Positions 46,677 to 56,261 of a stretch of DNA of 64,000 bases are shown in pieces (positions within the stretch are counted from its first letter, which is position 1; the number at the start of each line of letters is the position of its first letter). The translations under genes were made by a program, and so were the position numbers. The notes under the pieces are model-generated. The model saw only the letters and a program-made list of their open reading frames with translations, was not told the DNA's origin and did not search any database. Source of the stretch: Marinobacter azerbaijanicus (GTDB lineage: Bacteria; Pseudomonadota; Gammaproteobacteria; Pseudomonadales; Oleiphilaceae); assembly GCF_030250645.1 (NCBI RefSeq), contig NZ_JASSVS010000001.1:372001-436000 (forward strand), written 5' to 3'.

Positions 46677-49120
46677 AACCCTTGCATTGCTTTCACTGTG
46701 GCGAGCCAGCGCCTGGCAAGCCGGCGATTACGCTCGAGCTTGACGGTGATTTGCGCCATTTTTGCTGCCAGGGCTGCAAAGCCGTTTGCGAGACCATCCG
46801 CGCCGAAGGTCTTGATGGCTTCTATCAGTTCCGGACCGAGCCAGCTGTTACCCCCAGACAGCTGACAACCTCCGAGCTCAACCGCATAAGGGAACTGGAC
46901 CATCCCCTGGTGCAGAAGTCGTTTGTATCGCCAGTCAAGGCAGGGCAGGAAGCCACTCTGCTGATCAGCGATATTACCTGCGCTGCCTGCATTTGGTTGC
47001 TGGAAAACCACATGGCCAAGCAGCCAGGGGTGATCTCTTTCTCCGTGAACCATAGCACTCAGCGGGCTCGCCTGGTGTGGAACCCGGAGCAGGTCAGACT
47101 CAGCGACCTGCTGATCGCGATTTACGAACTTGGGTACCGTGCCCGCCCCTATCAGGCCGATGAAGCGGAGCAGGCACTGAAAGCCGAACACCGGTCGGCA
47201 CTGATCCGTCTCGCCGTCGCCGGTATCGGTTCCTTCCAGACCATGATGCTGGCCTTCCCGCTGTATTTTGAACTGGTCAGCGAACTGTCTCCGGAGTTTG
47301 TCAGTTTTTTCCGCTGGTTCAGTCTTCTGGTGGCGACCCCGGTGGTGTTCTACAGCGCCCGCCCCTTTTTTACCAACGCGCTGAGAGATCTGCGCAGCCG
47401 ACACCTGACCATGGATGTGCCGGTCGCCACCGCCATTGGCCTGGCCTATGTTGCGAGCGCCTGGGTTACTGTGTTCGGGGGCGAGGAAGTCTATTTTGAA
47501 TCCGTTTGCATGTTTACTTTCTTCCTGCAGCTTGGCCGGTATATCGAAATGCAGGCGAGGTACCGGGCGGGGCTGACCGGCAATGCCCTCGCCGGCTTCC
47601 AGCCCATGGTCGCCAGTCGTGTCAGGGGCAATGAAAGCGAGATTATCTCGACTCACGACCTGGTTACTGGTGATGTCATCAGGGTACGGCCAGGAGAAAC
47701 CCTGCCAGCCGATGGCGTGATTGTAAGCGGCCACTCCACCCTGAACGAAGCCGCCCTGACCGGGGAATACCTGCCAGAAACCCGGAATCCCGGTGATGAG
47801 GTGCACGCCGGCAGCGTGAACGGTGAAAACCCGCTGGAAGTCGAGGTCCGCCGCGCTGGCGCCCAGACCCGGCTGTCGGGTATTCTTCGCATTCTTGACC
47901 GGGTTCAGTCGGAAAAGCCGCCGGTGGCGTTGATGGCGGACCGTATTGCCGGTGTTTTCGTCAGTCGTGTTCTGATCCTCGCACCGGTTATCTGGATTGG
48001 CTGGTGGCTGGCAGGAGCAGATAACGCCTTCGACATCACCCTGTCGGTGCTGGTGGTTACCTGCCCCTGCGCCCTTTCCCTGGCGACTCCCACGGCGATT
48101 ACTTCGGCGACCATGCGCCTGCGCAAGCTTGGCCTGCTCCCTACTCGCGGTCATACCCTGGAATCCCTCAACACGATCGACACGGTGATTTTCGATAAAA
48201 CCGGCACCCTGACAAGGGGCGAGCTCAGTCTTGTGGAAGCAAGGGTGTTCGGGGCCCTGAACCGGGAGCAGTGCCTGGAAGCTGCTGCCAGCCTGGAAAA
48301 GCATTCCGAGCATCCCATTGCAAGAGTGTTTCATGACTTCCGCGGCGACTCGGCCCGGAATGTTCAGAACCACCTTGGCGGTGGGCTTAGCGGCGAGTCA
48401 GAGGGACAGCGTCTGTATATTGGCCACAGGGATTTCGTTGAGGACAATATTGGCCATCCACCACCGGTAACAGACGAGCATCACGGCATGGAAATCTGGC
48501 TGGCAAGCGACACCCAGTGGCTGGCCCGATTCATCCTGGATGACGAACCCAGGCCCGATGCCCGTGAAGCCGTGCAGGCTCTGCAACAGGCAGGCCTTAG
48601 AACGATTCTGCTTAGCGGAGATCGCTCCGGCCATGTGGAGCAGATTGCAGAAGCATTGGGAATCGACGAAGCCATTGGCCAGGCATCGCCTGAGGACAAG
48701 CTTCAGGTACTGGAATCACTGCGGGAACATGGACGCCACATCATGATGGTGGGTGACGGACTTAACGATCTCCCTTCCATGGCAGGGGCCGGCGTGTCAG
48801 TGGCCATGGGCAGCGCCGCCGATCTCACCCAGCTCAAGGCAGATGCCGTGCTGCTTAGCGGACAGCTGACCCAACTGACCGAAGCCCTGAAAACCGCCCG
48901 GCGCACCCGGCACATCATTCGTCAGAACATGGCCTGGGCTCTCGGTTATAACCTGTGCGCCCTGCCCCTGGCGGCTGCCGGCCTGGTTCCGCCGTGGCTC
49001 GCCGCGATCGGTATGTCCATCAGCTCACTGGTTGTGGTGCTCAATGCCATGAGGCTGGGGCGTTCACCAGGCAGGACCGAATCGCCCGTACCGGCTATTG
49101 GCGCCGAGGCGACGTCCTGA
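46673..49120 (+). CDS. ccoI: CcoI (FixI) copper-exporting P1B ATPase
   Basis: This 815-residue P1B ATPase has a metal-binding N-terminus with CFHC (6-9) and FCCQGC (30-35), an HMA domain with CAAC (103-106), the membrane CPC motif (464-466), phosphorylation site DKTGT (D508) and GDGLNDLPSM. CcoI (CopA2) delivers copper to the periplasmic side for cbb3 oxidase rather than for detoxification; the gene context supports this. GTG start overlaps the ccoH stop. Confidence 0.96.
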   Translation: MKPLHCFHCGEPAPGKPAITLELDGDLRHFCCQGCKAVCETIRAEGLDGFYQFRTEPAVTPRQLTTSELNRIRELDHPLVQKSFVSPVKAGQEATLLISDITCAACIWLLENHMAKQPGVISFSVNHSTQRARLVWNPEQVRLSDLLIAIYELGYRARPYQADEAEQALKAEHRSALIRLAVAGIGSFQTMMLAFPLYFELVSELSPEFVSFFRWFSLLVATPVVFYSARPFFTNALRDLRSRHLTMDVPVATAIGLAYVASAWVTVFGGEEVYFESVCMFTFFLQLGRYIEMQARYRAGLTGNALAGFQPMVASRVRGNESEIISTHDLVTGDVIRVRPGETLPADGVIVSGHSTLNEAALTGEYLPETRNPGDEVHAGSVNGENPLEVEVRRAGAQTRLSGILRILDRVQSEKPPVALMADRIAGVFVSRVLILAPVIWIGWWLAGADNAFDITLSVLVVTCPCALSLATPTAITSATMRLRKLGLLPTRGHTLESLNTIDTVIFDKTGTLTRGELSLVEARVFGALNREQCLEAAASLEKHSEHPIARVFHDFRGDSARNVQNHLGGGLSGESEGQRLYIGHRDFVEDNIGHPPPVTDEHHGMEIWLASDTQWLARFILDDEPRPDAREAVQALQQAGLRTILLSGDRSGHVEQIAEALGIDEAIGQASPEDKLQVLESLREHGRHIMMVGDGLNDLPSMAGAGVSVAMGSAADLTQLKADAVLLSGQLTQLTEALKTARRTRHIIRQNMAWALGYNLCALPLAAAGLVPPWLAAIGMSISSLVVVLNAMRLGRSPGRTESPVPAIGAEATS

Positions 49121-49162
49121 TACCGTGAACAACGACTCACTTACACTGCTTGAGGTAGGCCC

Positions 49163-49417
49163 GTGAAAATCGTAATGATCCTGGTTCCGGTCATGCTGAT
49201 ACTCGTAGCCTTGGGTATTGTGCTGTTTTCGTGGGCCGTGAAGAGCGGCCAATACGACGACCTGGATGGACCGGCTCATCGCATTCTCTACGACGATGAC
49301 AAGGACATGATTCCGGACGACGCAAAGCAGCCCGGGCAGGAATCCGCCTCCCGTAACAAATCGTTATCCAAACGCAACGCAGCGGATGAAGATCCCGGGG
49401 ACGACCAGACATCCTGA
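49163..49417 (+). CDS. ccoS: CcoS oxidase maturation protein
   Basis: The 84-residue protein has one membrane helix (about 3-26), then the CcoS signature SGQYDDLDGPAHRILYDDD and a polar tail. It is needed to place haem b and CuB into CcoN. GTG start at 49163 with GAGGTAGG ahead of it. The last base of its stop is the first base of the next ATG. Confidence 0.93.
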   Translation: MKIVMILVPVMLILVALGIVLFSWAVKSGQYDDLDGPAHRILYDDDKDMIPDDAKQPGQESASRNKSLSKRNAADEDPGDDQTS

Positions 49418-50112
49418 TGGGCGAAGAACTGTATCTGAGTTATTCCAGTGCCTTCCTGATCGGTTTTCTGGGCAGCACCCATTGCCTGAGCATGTGCGGC
49501 GGGATCAGTGCCTCCCTGTCCATGGCGTTACCAGTGGGGCGGGGATTCCGCTTTCGACAGACAGCAATGCTGCTGGCCTTCAATGGCGGCCGCATTGGCA
49601 GCTACGCCCTCATTGCGGCGTTGATTGCCCTGCTCAGCACCAGTGCGACAGGTTACTGGACGCAACTGGGGCCGGTTCTGCGAACACTGGCGGGCGTGTT
49701 GCTGATTCTGATGGGACTTTCCATGGCACAGTGGTGGCAGGGAATACGCCATGTGGAGCGCATCGGCGCCCCGATCTGGAAACGCCTTTCGCCCCTTACC
49801 CAGCGGGTGCTTCCGGTACGGCACGCGGGGCAGGCACTGGCGTTGGGTGCGCTCTGGGGCTGGCTACCCTGTGGTCTGGTCTATAGCACCCTGGGGTGGG
49901 CCGCCCTGCAGCCCACTGTGGGCAGCGCCGCCGCCACGATGCTGTTCTTCGGACTGGGCACCCTGCCATCCATGCTGGCAACCGGGTACGCTGCCACATG
50001 GATTCGCAAGCTCCGGGACCAGAAATATTTTCGCCAGCTTGCCGGCCTGCTGCTGATCGGTTTTGGGGTATGGACACTGCCAATCACCACCATGCTGCAT
50101 TCAGGACACTAA
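49417..50112 (+). CDS. Sulfite exporter TauE/SafE (UreH-like) membrane protein
   Basis: The 231-residue protein has six membrane helices and the GSTHCLSMCGGISASLSMAL signature of the UreH/SafE-like family that ends cco clusters in Pseudomonas and relatives. The Cys and His in that motif could bind a metal. A role in copper or nickel handling for oxidase assembly is suggested by context only. The ATG overlaps the ccoS stop (TGATG). Confidence 0.88.
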   Translation: MGEELYLSYSSAFLIGFLGSTHCLSMCGGISASLSMALPVGRGFRFRQTAMLLAFNGGRIGSYALIAALIALLSTSATGYWTQLGPVLRTLAGVLLILMGLSMAQWWQGIRHVERIGAPIWKRLSPLTQRVLPVRHAGQALALGALWGWLPCGLVYSTLGWAALQPTVGSAAATMLFFGLGTLPSMLATGYAATWIRKLRDQKYFRQLAGLLLIGFGVWTLPITTMLHSGH

Positions 50113-50133
50113 CGTCACGGGGCCGGGATTTGC

Positions 50134-51045
50134 TCAGATGTTGAGCACGTCCAGCCGCCCGAAATCCGATGCTTCCGGCTCAACGGTTCCAACTGCCTGC
50201 CCGCCACCTGCGCGCCGGGAGCCCTCACGGAAATCATAAAGGGCGGTATCGGCCAGGTGTGACGGCTCCACGTTACACAGGGCACGGAACATGGTCTCCA
50301 GCCGCCCCGGGTGCTGCCTGTCCCAGGTCTGAAACATATCCTTGATCACCTGGCGTTGCAGATTTTCCTGGGAACCGCAGAGATTGCAGGGAATGATCGG
50401 GAACTCCCGCAGCCTGGCATATCGGGCAATGTCTTTTTCACGGCTGTAGGCCAGCGGCCGAATAACGGTGTTGCGCCCGTCGTCACTGTGCAAAACCGGC
50501 GGCATGGACTTGAGCTTGCCACCGTAGAACATGTTCAGGAACAGCGTTTCCAGCAGATCATCCCGGTGATGGCCCAGCGCGATCTTGGTCACACCATGTT
50601 CTTCAGCAAAATTATAGAGAATTCCGCGACGTAGACGGGAACAAAGTCCGCAGGTGGTCTTCCCTTCCGGCACTTTTTCCTTAACAATACTGTAGGTGTC
50701 CTTCTCGATGATGTGATACTCAATGCCGAGTGCCGAAAGGTAATCCGGCAACACCTCTTCCGGGAAGCCCGGTTGCTTCTGGTCCAGGTTTACGGCAATC
50801 AATTCAAAGCGCACCGGTGCGCTTTTCTGAAGATTGAGCAGGATATCAAGCATGGCGTAAGAGTCTTTGCCGCCGGAGAGGCAACACATGACTTTATCGC
50901 CTGCTTCAATCATCGAGAAATCAGCAATCGCCTGCCCCATTTCCCGGCGCAGGCGCTTCTGCAGCTTGTTGAATTCCAGTTTCTGCCTGCGCTCTGCTTC
51001 AGAGGACAGGACAGCATCAGAGTTGGCAGTTATTGCTTCGGACAT
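50134..51045 (-). CDS. ttcA: tRNA 2-thiocytidine synthetase TtcA
   Basis: The 303-residue PP-loop enzyme has [18 protein letters not shown] and the Fe-S-binding [13 protein letters not shown], plus [13 protein letters not shown]. It thiolates C32 of several tRNAs using a 4Fe-4S cluster. In Pseudomonas it also lies near the cco/anr genes; here no anr follows the SafE gene. It is convergent with the cco operon. Confidence 0.95.
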   Translation of the reverse strand: MSEAITANSDAVLSSEAERRQKLEFNKLQKRLRREMGQAIADFSMIEAGDKVMCCLSGGKDSYAMLDILLNLQKSAPVRFELIAVNLDQKQPGFPEEVLPDYLSALGIEYHIIEKDTYSIVKEKVPEGKTTCGLCSRLRRGILYNFAEEHGVTKIALGHHRDDLLETLFLNMFYGGKLKSMPPVLHSDDGRNTVIRPLAYSREKDIARYARLREFPIIPCNLCGSQENLQRQVIKDMFQTWDRQHPGRLETMFRALCNVEPSHLADTALYDFREGSRRAGGGQAVGTVEPEASDFGRLDVLNI

Positions 51046-51119
51046 AGAAAAAAGTCGTTCAAAGGGTCAGTGAGCGTCGGATTATACGCGTGCAAATGTT
51101 CCAGGGACAGGATACAGAC

Positions 51120-51764
51120 ATGGATATGTTAGAGACAAAAAAGGAAGCAACCGGCAAGCGGGAATACAACCGCATTCGTAACCGCAAGGCAATACTGGAC
51201 GCCGCGCGGGAATGTTTCCGCCACCGCGGCTACGACAACTCCACCATTCGCGATATTGTGCGCCGCACCGGTCTGGCAGCCGGAACCTTCTATAATTATT
51301 TTTCCAGCAAGCAGGACATCTTTGCCGCCCTGTTGACGGACTTCCTCGGCCAGCTCAATCACAACCTGACCGAGAGCCGGCAGGCCGCCAACTCGGCGGA
51401 AGACTTTATCTACTCTGCCTATCTCGCACTATTCAGGGCAACAGCCAGTGACCCGCTGGTGTATGAACTGGCCCATCGCAATGACAGGGCCATTCGTGAG
51501 CTGTTCGGCTCGGACATTCTTGGCCTCACCATGCTCTCCCTTGAGGAGGACGTTAAAGGCGCAATCGATCACGGGCTGCTGCCAGATCTTGACCAGGAGT
51601 ACCTGTGCGCAGCCTTTTTTGGTGTTGGCTACGAACTCAGCCTGCGCCTTGCCCGTCGTGCTCACCGGCATCCTGACAAGGCTGAAGCCGAAGCCAGGAA
51701 CGCTACCCGGTTCGCAACCGATCTGTTTCTCGGGGGGCTGCGACTGGACCCCCCTCTTCCGTAA
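51120..51764 (+). CDS. TetR-family regulator
   Basis: The 214-residue regulator has the N-terminal HTH NRKAILDAARECFRHRGYDN (about 20-39) then STIRDIVRRTGLAAGTFYNYF. The C-terminal ligand domain is not a recognised subtype. Start at 51120; 51090 and 51126 are alternatives. It is divergent from ttcA and followed 27 bp later by the DnaJ-related gene. Ligand unknown. Confidence 0.87.
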   Translation: MDMLETKKEATGKREYNRIRNRKAILDAARECFRHRGYDNSTIRDIVRRTGLAAGTFYNYFSSKQDIFAALLTDFLGQLNHNLTESRQAANSAEDFIYSAYLALFRATASDPLVYELAHRNDRAIRELFGSDILGLTMLSLEEDVKGAIDHGLLPDLDQEYLCAAFFGVGYELSLRLARRAHRHPDKAEAEARNATRFATDLFLGGLRLDPPLP

Positions 51765-51791
51765 CAGCGCCCTGTCACCTACCATAACGGG

Positions 51792-52454
51792 ATGAATCAA
51801 GCTGATACGGAAACACAGACCGCTCGAACGCCCGCTGCTGGCAGACAGGAGGATAAGCTGGATTTTCAGATCCAGCACCTGTTGGTGGCCATTGAGCACA
51901 TCCTCAGGCAGAACCCTGCCGGGATAAATGAACTCGGCCTTATCAAAACCCTGCAGAAGGAACCCTGGGAACTGATCGGCACGGTGAATTTCGCGGAGCC
52001 GGACAAGCTCTATCCGGTGCACTTTCTCCTGTTCCACGTGCTATACCGTCTGCGTGATCAACTCGCAGCCAGCGGAGAAACGCTCACTATTTCACCGCTC
52101 GTTATCCGGCTTCGGCAGAGCACTGTGGTGAGCGGGATCGGGGTTCCGGACCAGCCGGACGAGCTGAGAAACTTCTACCTGGATCTGTCCAAGTACGAGA
52201 TGCCTGAGGACTCCATTAACCGGATGATGGAGGACTTCTGGGCCGGGCGTAGCGGTTACCGACCCGAGCTTTCAGAAACCCGGGAAGCGGCAGCCACCCT
52301 GGGCTTTGACCACATGCCCGTTGGGTTCGACGAAGTCAAACAACGGTTCCGCAGGGCGGTCATGCATGCCCACCCGGACCGCGGCGGAGAAACCGAAGCC
52401 ATCCAGGACCTGAACCAGGCTTTTTCTGTGCTGAAGGCACATTTCCGGACCTGA
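51792..52454 (+). CDS. DnaJ-related protein with C-terminal J domain
   Basis: This 220-residue protein has an N-terminal DNAJ-related domain (QIQHLLVAIEHILRQNPAGI, ELIGTVNFAEPDKLYPVHFL) and a short C-terminal J domain with the HPD motif in HAHPDRGGETEAI. It probably stimulates a DnaK-type chaperone. Such proteins are common in marine gammaproteobacteria but their clients are unknown. Confidence 0.87.
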   Translation: MNQADTETQTARTPAAGRQEDKLDFQIQHLLVAIEHILRQNPAGINELGLIKTLQKEPWELIGTVNFAEPDKLYPVHFLLFHVLYRLRDQLAASGETLTISPLVIRLRQSTVVSGIGVPDQPDELRNFYLDLSKYEMPEDSINRMMEDFWAGRSGYRPELSETREAAATLGFDHMPVGFDEVKQRFRRAVMHAHPDRGGETEAIQDLNQAFSVLKAHFRT

Positions 52455-52489
52455 TTGTTCCGTATATTCAGATTGCAGAGGACAACCCA

Positions 52490-53521
52490 ATGCTAAAACG
52501 ATTGACGAGCCGATCACTCCTGATGGTATCTCTTGCGGTGTTTACCCTGGGCGCAAAGGCCGACCTGGTGGTTCTCCAGTATCACCACGTCAGTGATTCC
52601 ACGCCTCCTTCCACCAGCACTTCAGTGTCCCTGTTCGAGGGCCAGTTGGACATGATCAGTGAACTCGGAATTGAGGTTGTACCTCTGGAGTCGGGTACGC
52701 GAGACGCGCTGGCGGGAAAGCTGGATGGTCAGAAGCAGGTCGCCATTACCTTTGACGATGCCTACGAATCTGTCTATTCCACTGCCATACCCGAACTTGA
52801 GAAACGCGACTACCCCTACACAATATTCGTTAACACCAAGGCCATAGGCAGTCATGGCTACATGACCTGGAAGCAACTGGAGAAAGTTCGCGACAGGAGC
52901 GGTGTGACCATCGCCAACCATAGTGAAGATCATGGCCACCTGGCAAAGCGCCCCGATGAAAGCCAGGACAACTGGGCACAGCGGGTGGAAAGCAGCCTGG
53001 ATACCGCCCAGGAAACCCTTGCCAATCGGCTTGGTATTAATGTCCCCATGTTCGCCTATCCCTATGGAGAATTCGATAACGCACTGGAGAGCAAGATTGA
53101 GAAACGTGGCTGGCTGGGCTATGGCCAGCAGTCAGGAGCAATCGGTGCCACATCCGGCGCCACCCGCCTACCCCGCTTTCCAATGGCCAATGCCTACGGA
53201 CAACTCAACAGTCTGAAGAACAAGTTGCTCAGCAAGGCGCTACCCGTAGACGCGAACGAGCTGCCTGACGGGGTTATCGACGAGAACCCACCGACACTGT
53301 CGTTCACTGTTCCTGATTCCATCAGCGTTGGCAGGTTGACTTGCTTTGCTTCAGGGCAGGGTCGCATTGACTTCGAGGCTTCCGGGGACCGAGTCTCATT
53401 GACAGCACCGGAAAGGTTCAGCAGCCGTCGTTTCCGCTACAACTGCACCCATCCCGCTCCTGACGGAAGTTACTACTGGCTGTCACAGCAATGGCTGGAC
53501 CTGAGCAAGCCTGAAGACTGA
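52490..53521 (+). CDS. Exported polysaccharide deacetylase (CE4)
   Basis: The 343-residue protein has a signal peptide (cleavage near AKA-D), a NodB/CE4 domain with the catalytic Asp in AITFDDAYES, metal-binding HSEDHGHL (HxxxH type), and FAYPYGEFDN, and then about 95 residues of a beta-rich C-terminal region with two Cys. The substrate is likely N-acetylated glycan of the wall or matrix, or a chitin-like polymer. It is convergent with the lipoprotein gene, 8 bp apart. Confidence 0.88.
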   Translation: MLKRLTSRSLLMVSLAVFTLGAKADLVVLQYHHVSDSTPPSTSTSVSLFEGQLDMISELGIEVVPLESGTRDALAGKLDGQKQVAITFDDAYESVYSTAIPELEKRDYPYTIFVNTKAIGSHGYMTWKQLEKVRDRSGVTIANHSEDHGHLAKRPDESQDNWAQRVESSLDTAQETLANRLGINVPMFAYPYGEFDNALESKIEKRGWLGYGQQSGAIGATSGATRLPRFPMANAYGQLNSLKNKLLSKALPVDANELPDGVIDENPPTLSFTVPDSISVGRLTCFASGQGRIDFEASGDRVSLTAPERFSSRRFRYNCTHPAPDGSYYWLSQQWLDLSKPED

Positions 53522-53529
53522 CCGTCCGG

Positions 53530-54564
53530 TTATTCTGCTTCCCGTGACAGCCCCAGTTCACCAGTGCGGGTATGAGGAATTGCCTCAGGCCCGTATTCCC
53601 CCTCAATGACGGTTTGGCCGGCAAGATCACTGTCCCTGGTGAAGATTACCATCCAGCGTTCACCCCGGCCGGGAAATACCGGAATATAAGCATGGAGATA
53701 GCCATGCCGGTGCCAGGACTCCGGCACATACTCCGCGACCAGGTCGGTGACTATGCGCAGGGGCGCGAAGGCGTCATCCAGAAAAGCGACAGAAGGAACA
53801 AAAACTCCGTCTTTGGCATAGGATCTGAGGTGAAGGATAAAGTCATTGTGCACTTTCGCTGACGGCAGCCTAACCAGGCGATAGGGGCTGTTGCCGGTAC
53901 TGAAGGAATGGACGGGTGCTGTTTCGTCCATATCGACACCGAATTCCCGACCCCGCTGCCACTCTTCCAGTTCTTTCCGATCCATACTCTGACAGCACTG
54001 GCGGGACCATTTTTCAAAGAAGGATTCGCTCTCCGACTCCATGTCCAGAACCGCCAGCGCCGCGGGATCGGCACCCTCCGGAAGCCCGGCTGCCCCGGTG
54101 CCCTCTGCGGCCTGATAAATACTGGCCTCTGTCAGTTGGACAGGTGGTTTGATACGGCCTTTTTCAACCGCGGAACGGGTGTCCGGCACATAATAGCTGA
54201 CGCGGAAATTACCCTGAGCATCCTGCCAGGTGAAATAGGGCTGGGGTTCACCGGGGCGAATATAGCCGTCTTTTTCCAGCTGATTGCCGTCCGGGTAGTT
54301 CTCCAGGTTGAACTCATCGTGGTCAGCCCCCGATGAGGCCGACTCAGCGTCATCAGTACCAGCCGACTTGGCGTCACTCCCCTGACTCTTGTCTCCGTTG
54401 TTATCCACGGACGCTTTCGGTATCGGGGTGTGCCTTACCTGTCCCTGCTCATCGACCCATGTGAAATACCCTTCACGGGCGCCTGATGAATCCCGCCCTG
54501 AGAGCTGGCACCCCACCAGAGGAAGGGCCAGAAACAGGACAACCAGGAAATGGCATTTATACAT
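53530..54564 (-). CDS. MalM/FilE-like outer-membrane lipoprotein
   Basis: This 344-residue protein has a lipobox LVGC (16-19), so it is lipid-anchored. Two copies of a short beta motif, YFTWVDEQGQV (33-43) and YFTWQDAQGNF (110-120), flank a Ser/Asp/Gly-rich linker. The C-terminal half (about 180-335) resembles the MalM family, with a neighbouring Cys pair in RQCCQSM. Its place after the C39 peptidase and two barrels resembles Acinetobacter 'FilE', from memory. It ends the four-gene minus-strand group. Confidence 0.72.
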   Translation of the reverse strand: MYKCHFLVVLFLALPLVGCQLSGRDSSGAREGYFTWVDEQGQVRHTPIPKASVDNNGDKSQGSDAKSAGTDDAESASSGADHDEFNLENYPDGNQLEKDGYIRPGEPQPYFTWQDAQGNFRVSYYVPDTRSAVEKGRIKPPVQLTEASIYQAAEGTGAAGLPEGADPAALAVLDMESESESFFEKWSRQCCQSMDRKELEEWQRGREFGVDMDETAPVHSFSTGNSPYRLVRLPSAKVHNDFILHLRSYAKDGVFVPSVAFLDDAFAPLRIVTDLVAEYVPESWHRHGYLHAYIPVFPGRGERWMVIFTRDSDLAGQTVIEGEYGPEAIPHTRTGELGLSREAE

Positions 54565-54598
54565 CGGGGCTAATCACCCTTTTCGCGGCGCTTTCGCG

Positions 54599-56224
54599 TC
54601 AGAATTTGGTGCGGAAACTGAGGCCCGCCATTACAACCCGCAGCGACGTTTTTACATCCAGCCCCGCGTATGGGTTATAGATAATATTGGTTATGTTGTC
54701 ACAGTTCAGGTTACAACTGCCATTGGCCGGAATCGTCTCAATGGACTGCAGGTAACTCAGGTTCATGTCAATTTCGGTATCCTTGTCCCACTGATAGCCC
54801 ATGCCAATACTGTAGAGATTGGCACCCCCGAATGGCGCCATGATACTGCGCTGGTCATCCGGGATGACCGAATCCCGGATTTCCACGCCCGCCCGGAGAT
54901 CCAGGCGGGATGAGGCGTGGAATTCCAGTCCGAAGCCCCAGTTCCACTGGTCTGTAAAACCAAGCGGCAACCGCAAGGTGCTGGGCGTTGCGTTCTCCGG
55001 TGACAGGATTCTGGCCGCATTGAGGAACTCCAGGTTGCGGTCGAACCTGAACACGAACGCGTCCCACTGTTTGTAGTCGGTCCAGCCCACGTCTACGTTT
55101 ACGGTCAATTTGGGGTGCACGTCCACGCTGATACCAGTCTGGAAGTGCTGGGGGTAGGTCAGATCCATGGAGACGTTACCCGCCTCCCTGGGCGCGCCGG
55201 AAGGCAGGCTCAGAATTGCCGAAGTGATGGCACCCAGTACCGAACCATTCACACTCTGCCAGAAACCGGACCAGTCCTCCGTGTATTCAATCTCAAAGGT
55301 ACCTTTGAGATTCATGTCCGCTTCCGAGGTGTAGCTTGCGCCCCAGGTGAACCAGTCGTTAGGTTCCCACATCACCCCGAGGGCATAAGTGGGTGACAGG
55401 GTTTCCTGCACATTGATGCTGAGCGCGCCAATGTCATCCCACGGCCCGACATTACCGCCGCAAAGCGCCAGCCAGGGCTGGAGGGGTTCATCTCCGCTTT
55501 CACAGTTAAAGGCATCCTGGAGTACTTCTGCGACACCCAGCAGCATGTTGGGGGCACGCATGTACTGATCGGCGGCTATCCCCATGTGAGACAGGTGGAT
55601 ACCGGCGCCCACCGCCCATTCGTCATTGATCTTATAGCCGACCGTCGGAGACAGGTAAGTTGTCCGTTGAAGCGCTGTGGCCTGTGGCATGTAGCGACCC
55701 GGGTCATCCTTGTCGCGATAGAAACCGGCGGCCAGAGGCAGATAGAAGGCATTACCGAACGTCAGCTTCGAGCCCGGAGGATTGATACTGATACCGGCAG
55801 ACGGCGCCAGCGCAGGGCCGGGTGGAGCCCGCAGAATACCGAACCCGGGCACATACAGCGCAACATTGTTGGTGTGGCTGTGTGTATTGGCAACCGGGTC
55901 CCGCTGTTTACCGGTCAGTGGATCCGTTTCGAGGCCATCTATGCCGAAGATCTCGTAGCCCTCGGGAGCATGGAAATCCGCATCAATGTCCAGATAGACA
56001 CTCATCAGGTTCACTTCAAGCTGACGGCCATCGAGCCTTGTCAGACCCGCTGGATTGTAGTGAATGGCCATGATGCCCGGCGGATCTGCAGTAACCGCGT
56101 TCCCCAGCGCCAGGGCCTTGGGGTGAATGGTCAGGTTCTGTGCCAGCTGCGCCTCGACACCACAGGTTACCGAGGCCGCCATGATGGCACCGGCAATCCG
56201 TTTTTTGTGGCTGGTTATACCCAT
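54599..56224 (-). CDS. FadL-family outer-membrane transport protein
   Basis: The 541-residue protein has a signal peptide and the FadL/TodX N-terminal hatch features (NPAGLTRLDGRQLEVNLMSV), many beta strands, and ends in Phe as outer-membrane barrels do. It is longer than typical FadL (about 420 residues), with extra loops around 230-260 containing two Cys. FadL proteins pass hydrophobic molecules sideways into the membrane. It is 34 bp from the lipoprotein gene and 37 bp from the upstream barrel. Confidence 0.87.
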   Translation of the reverse strand: MGITSHKKRIAGAIMAASVTCGVEAQLAQNLTIHPKALALGNAVTADPPGIMAIHYNPAGLTRLDGRQLEVNLMSVYLDIDADFHAPEGYEIFGIDGLETDPLTGKQRDPVANTHSHTNNVALYVPGFGILRAPPGPALAPSAGISINPPGSKLTFGNAFYLPLAAGFYRDKDDPGRYMPQATALQRTTYLSPTVGYKINDEWAVGAGIHLSHMGIAADQYMRAPNMLLGVAEVLQDAFNCESGDEPLQPWLALCGGNVGPWDDIGALSINVQETLSPTYALGVMWEPNDWFTWGASYTSEADMNLKGTFEIEYTEDWSGFWQSVNGSVLGAITSAILSLPSGAPREAGNVSMDLTYPQHFQTGISVDVHPKLTVNVDVGWTDYKQWDAFVFRFDRNLEFLNAARILSPENATPSTLRLPLGFTDQWNWGFGLEFHASSRLDLRAGVEIRDSVIPDDQRSIMAPFGGANLYSIGMGYQWDKDTEIDMNLSYLQSIETIPANGSCNLNCDNITNIIYNPYAGLDVKTSLRVVMAGLSFRTKF

Positions 56225-56261
56225 GAAATCTTCCCTTCCCGTAAAACGTCAGAGGCTGAAT

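Noticed and set aside
46529-48373. 614-codon open frame antisense to ccoI
   Set aside because: The plus-strand P-type ATPase has all its motifs; the antisense reading is low-complexity and has no ribosome site.
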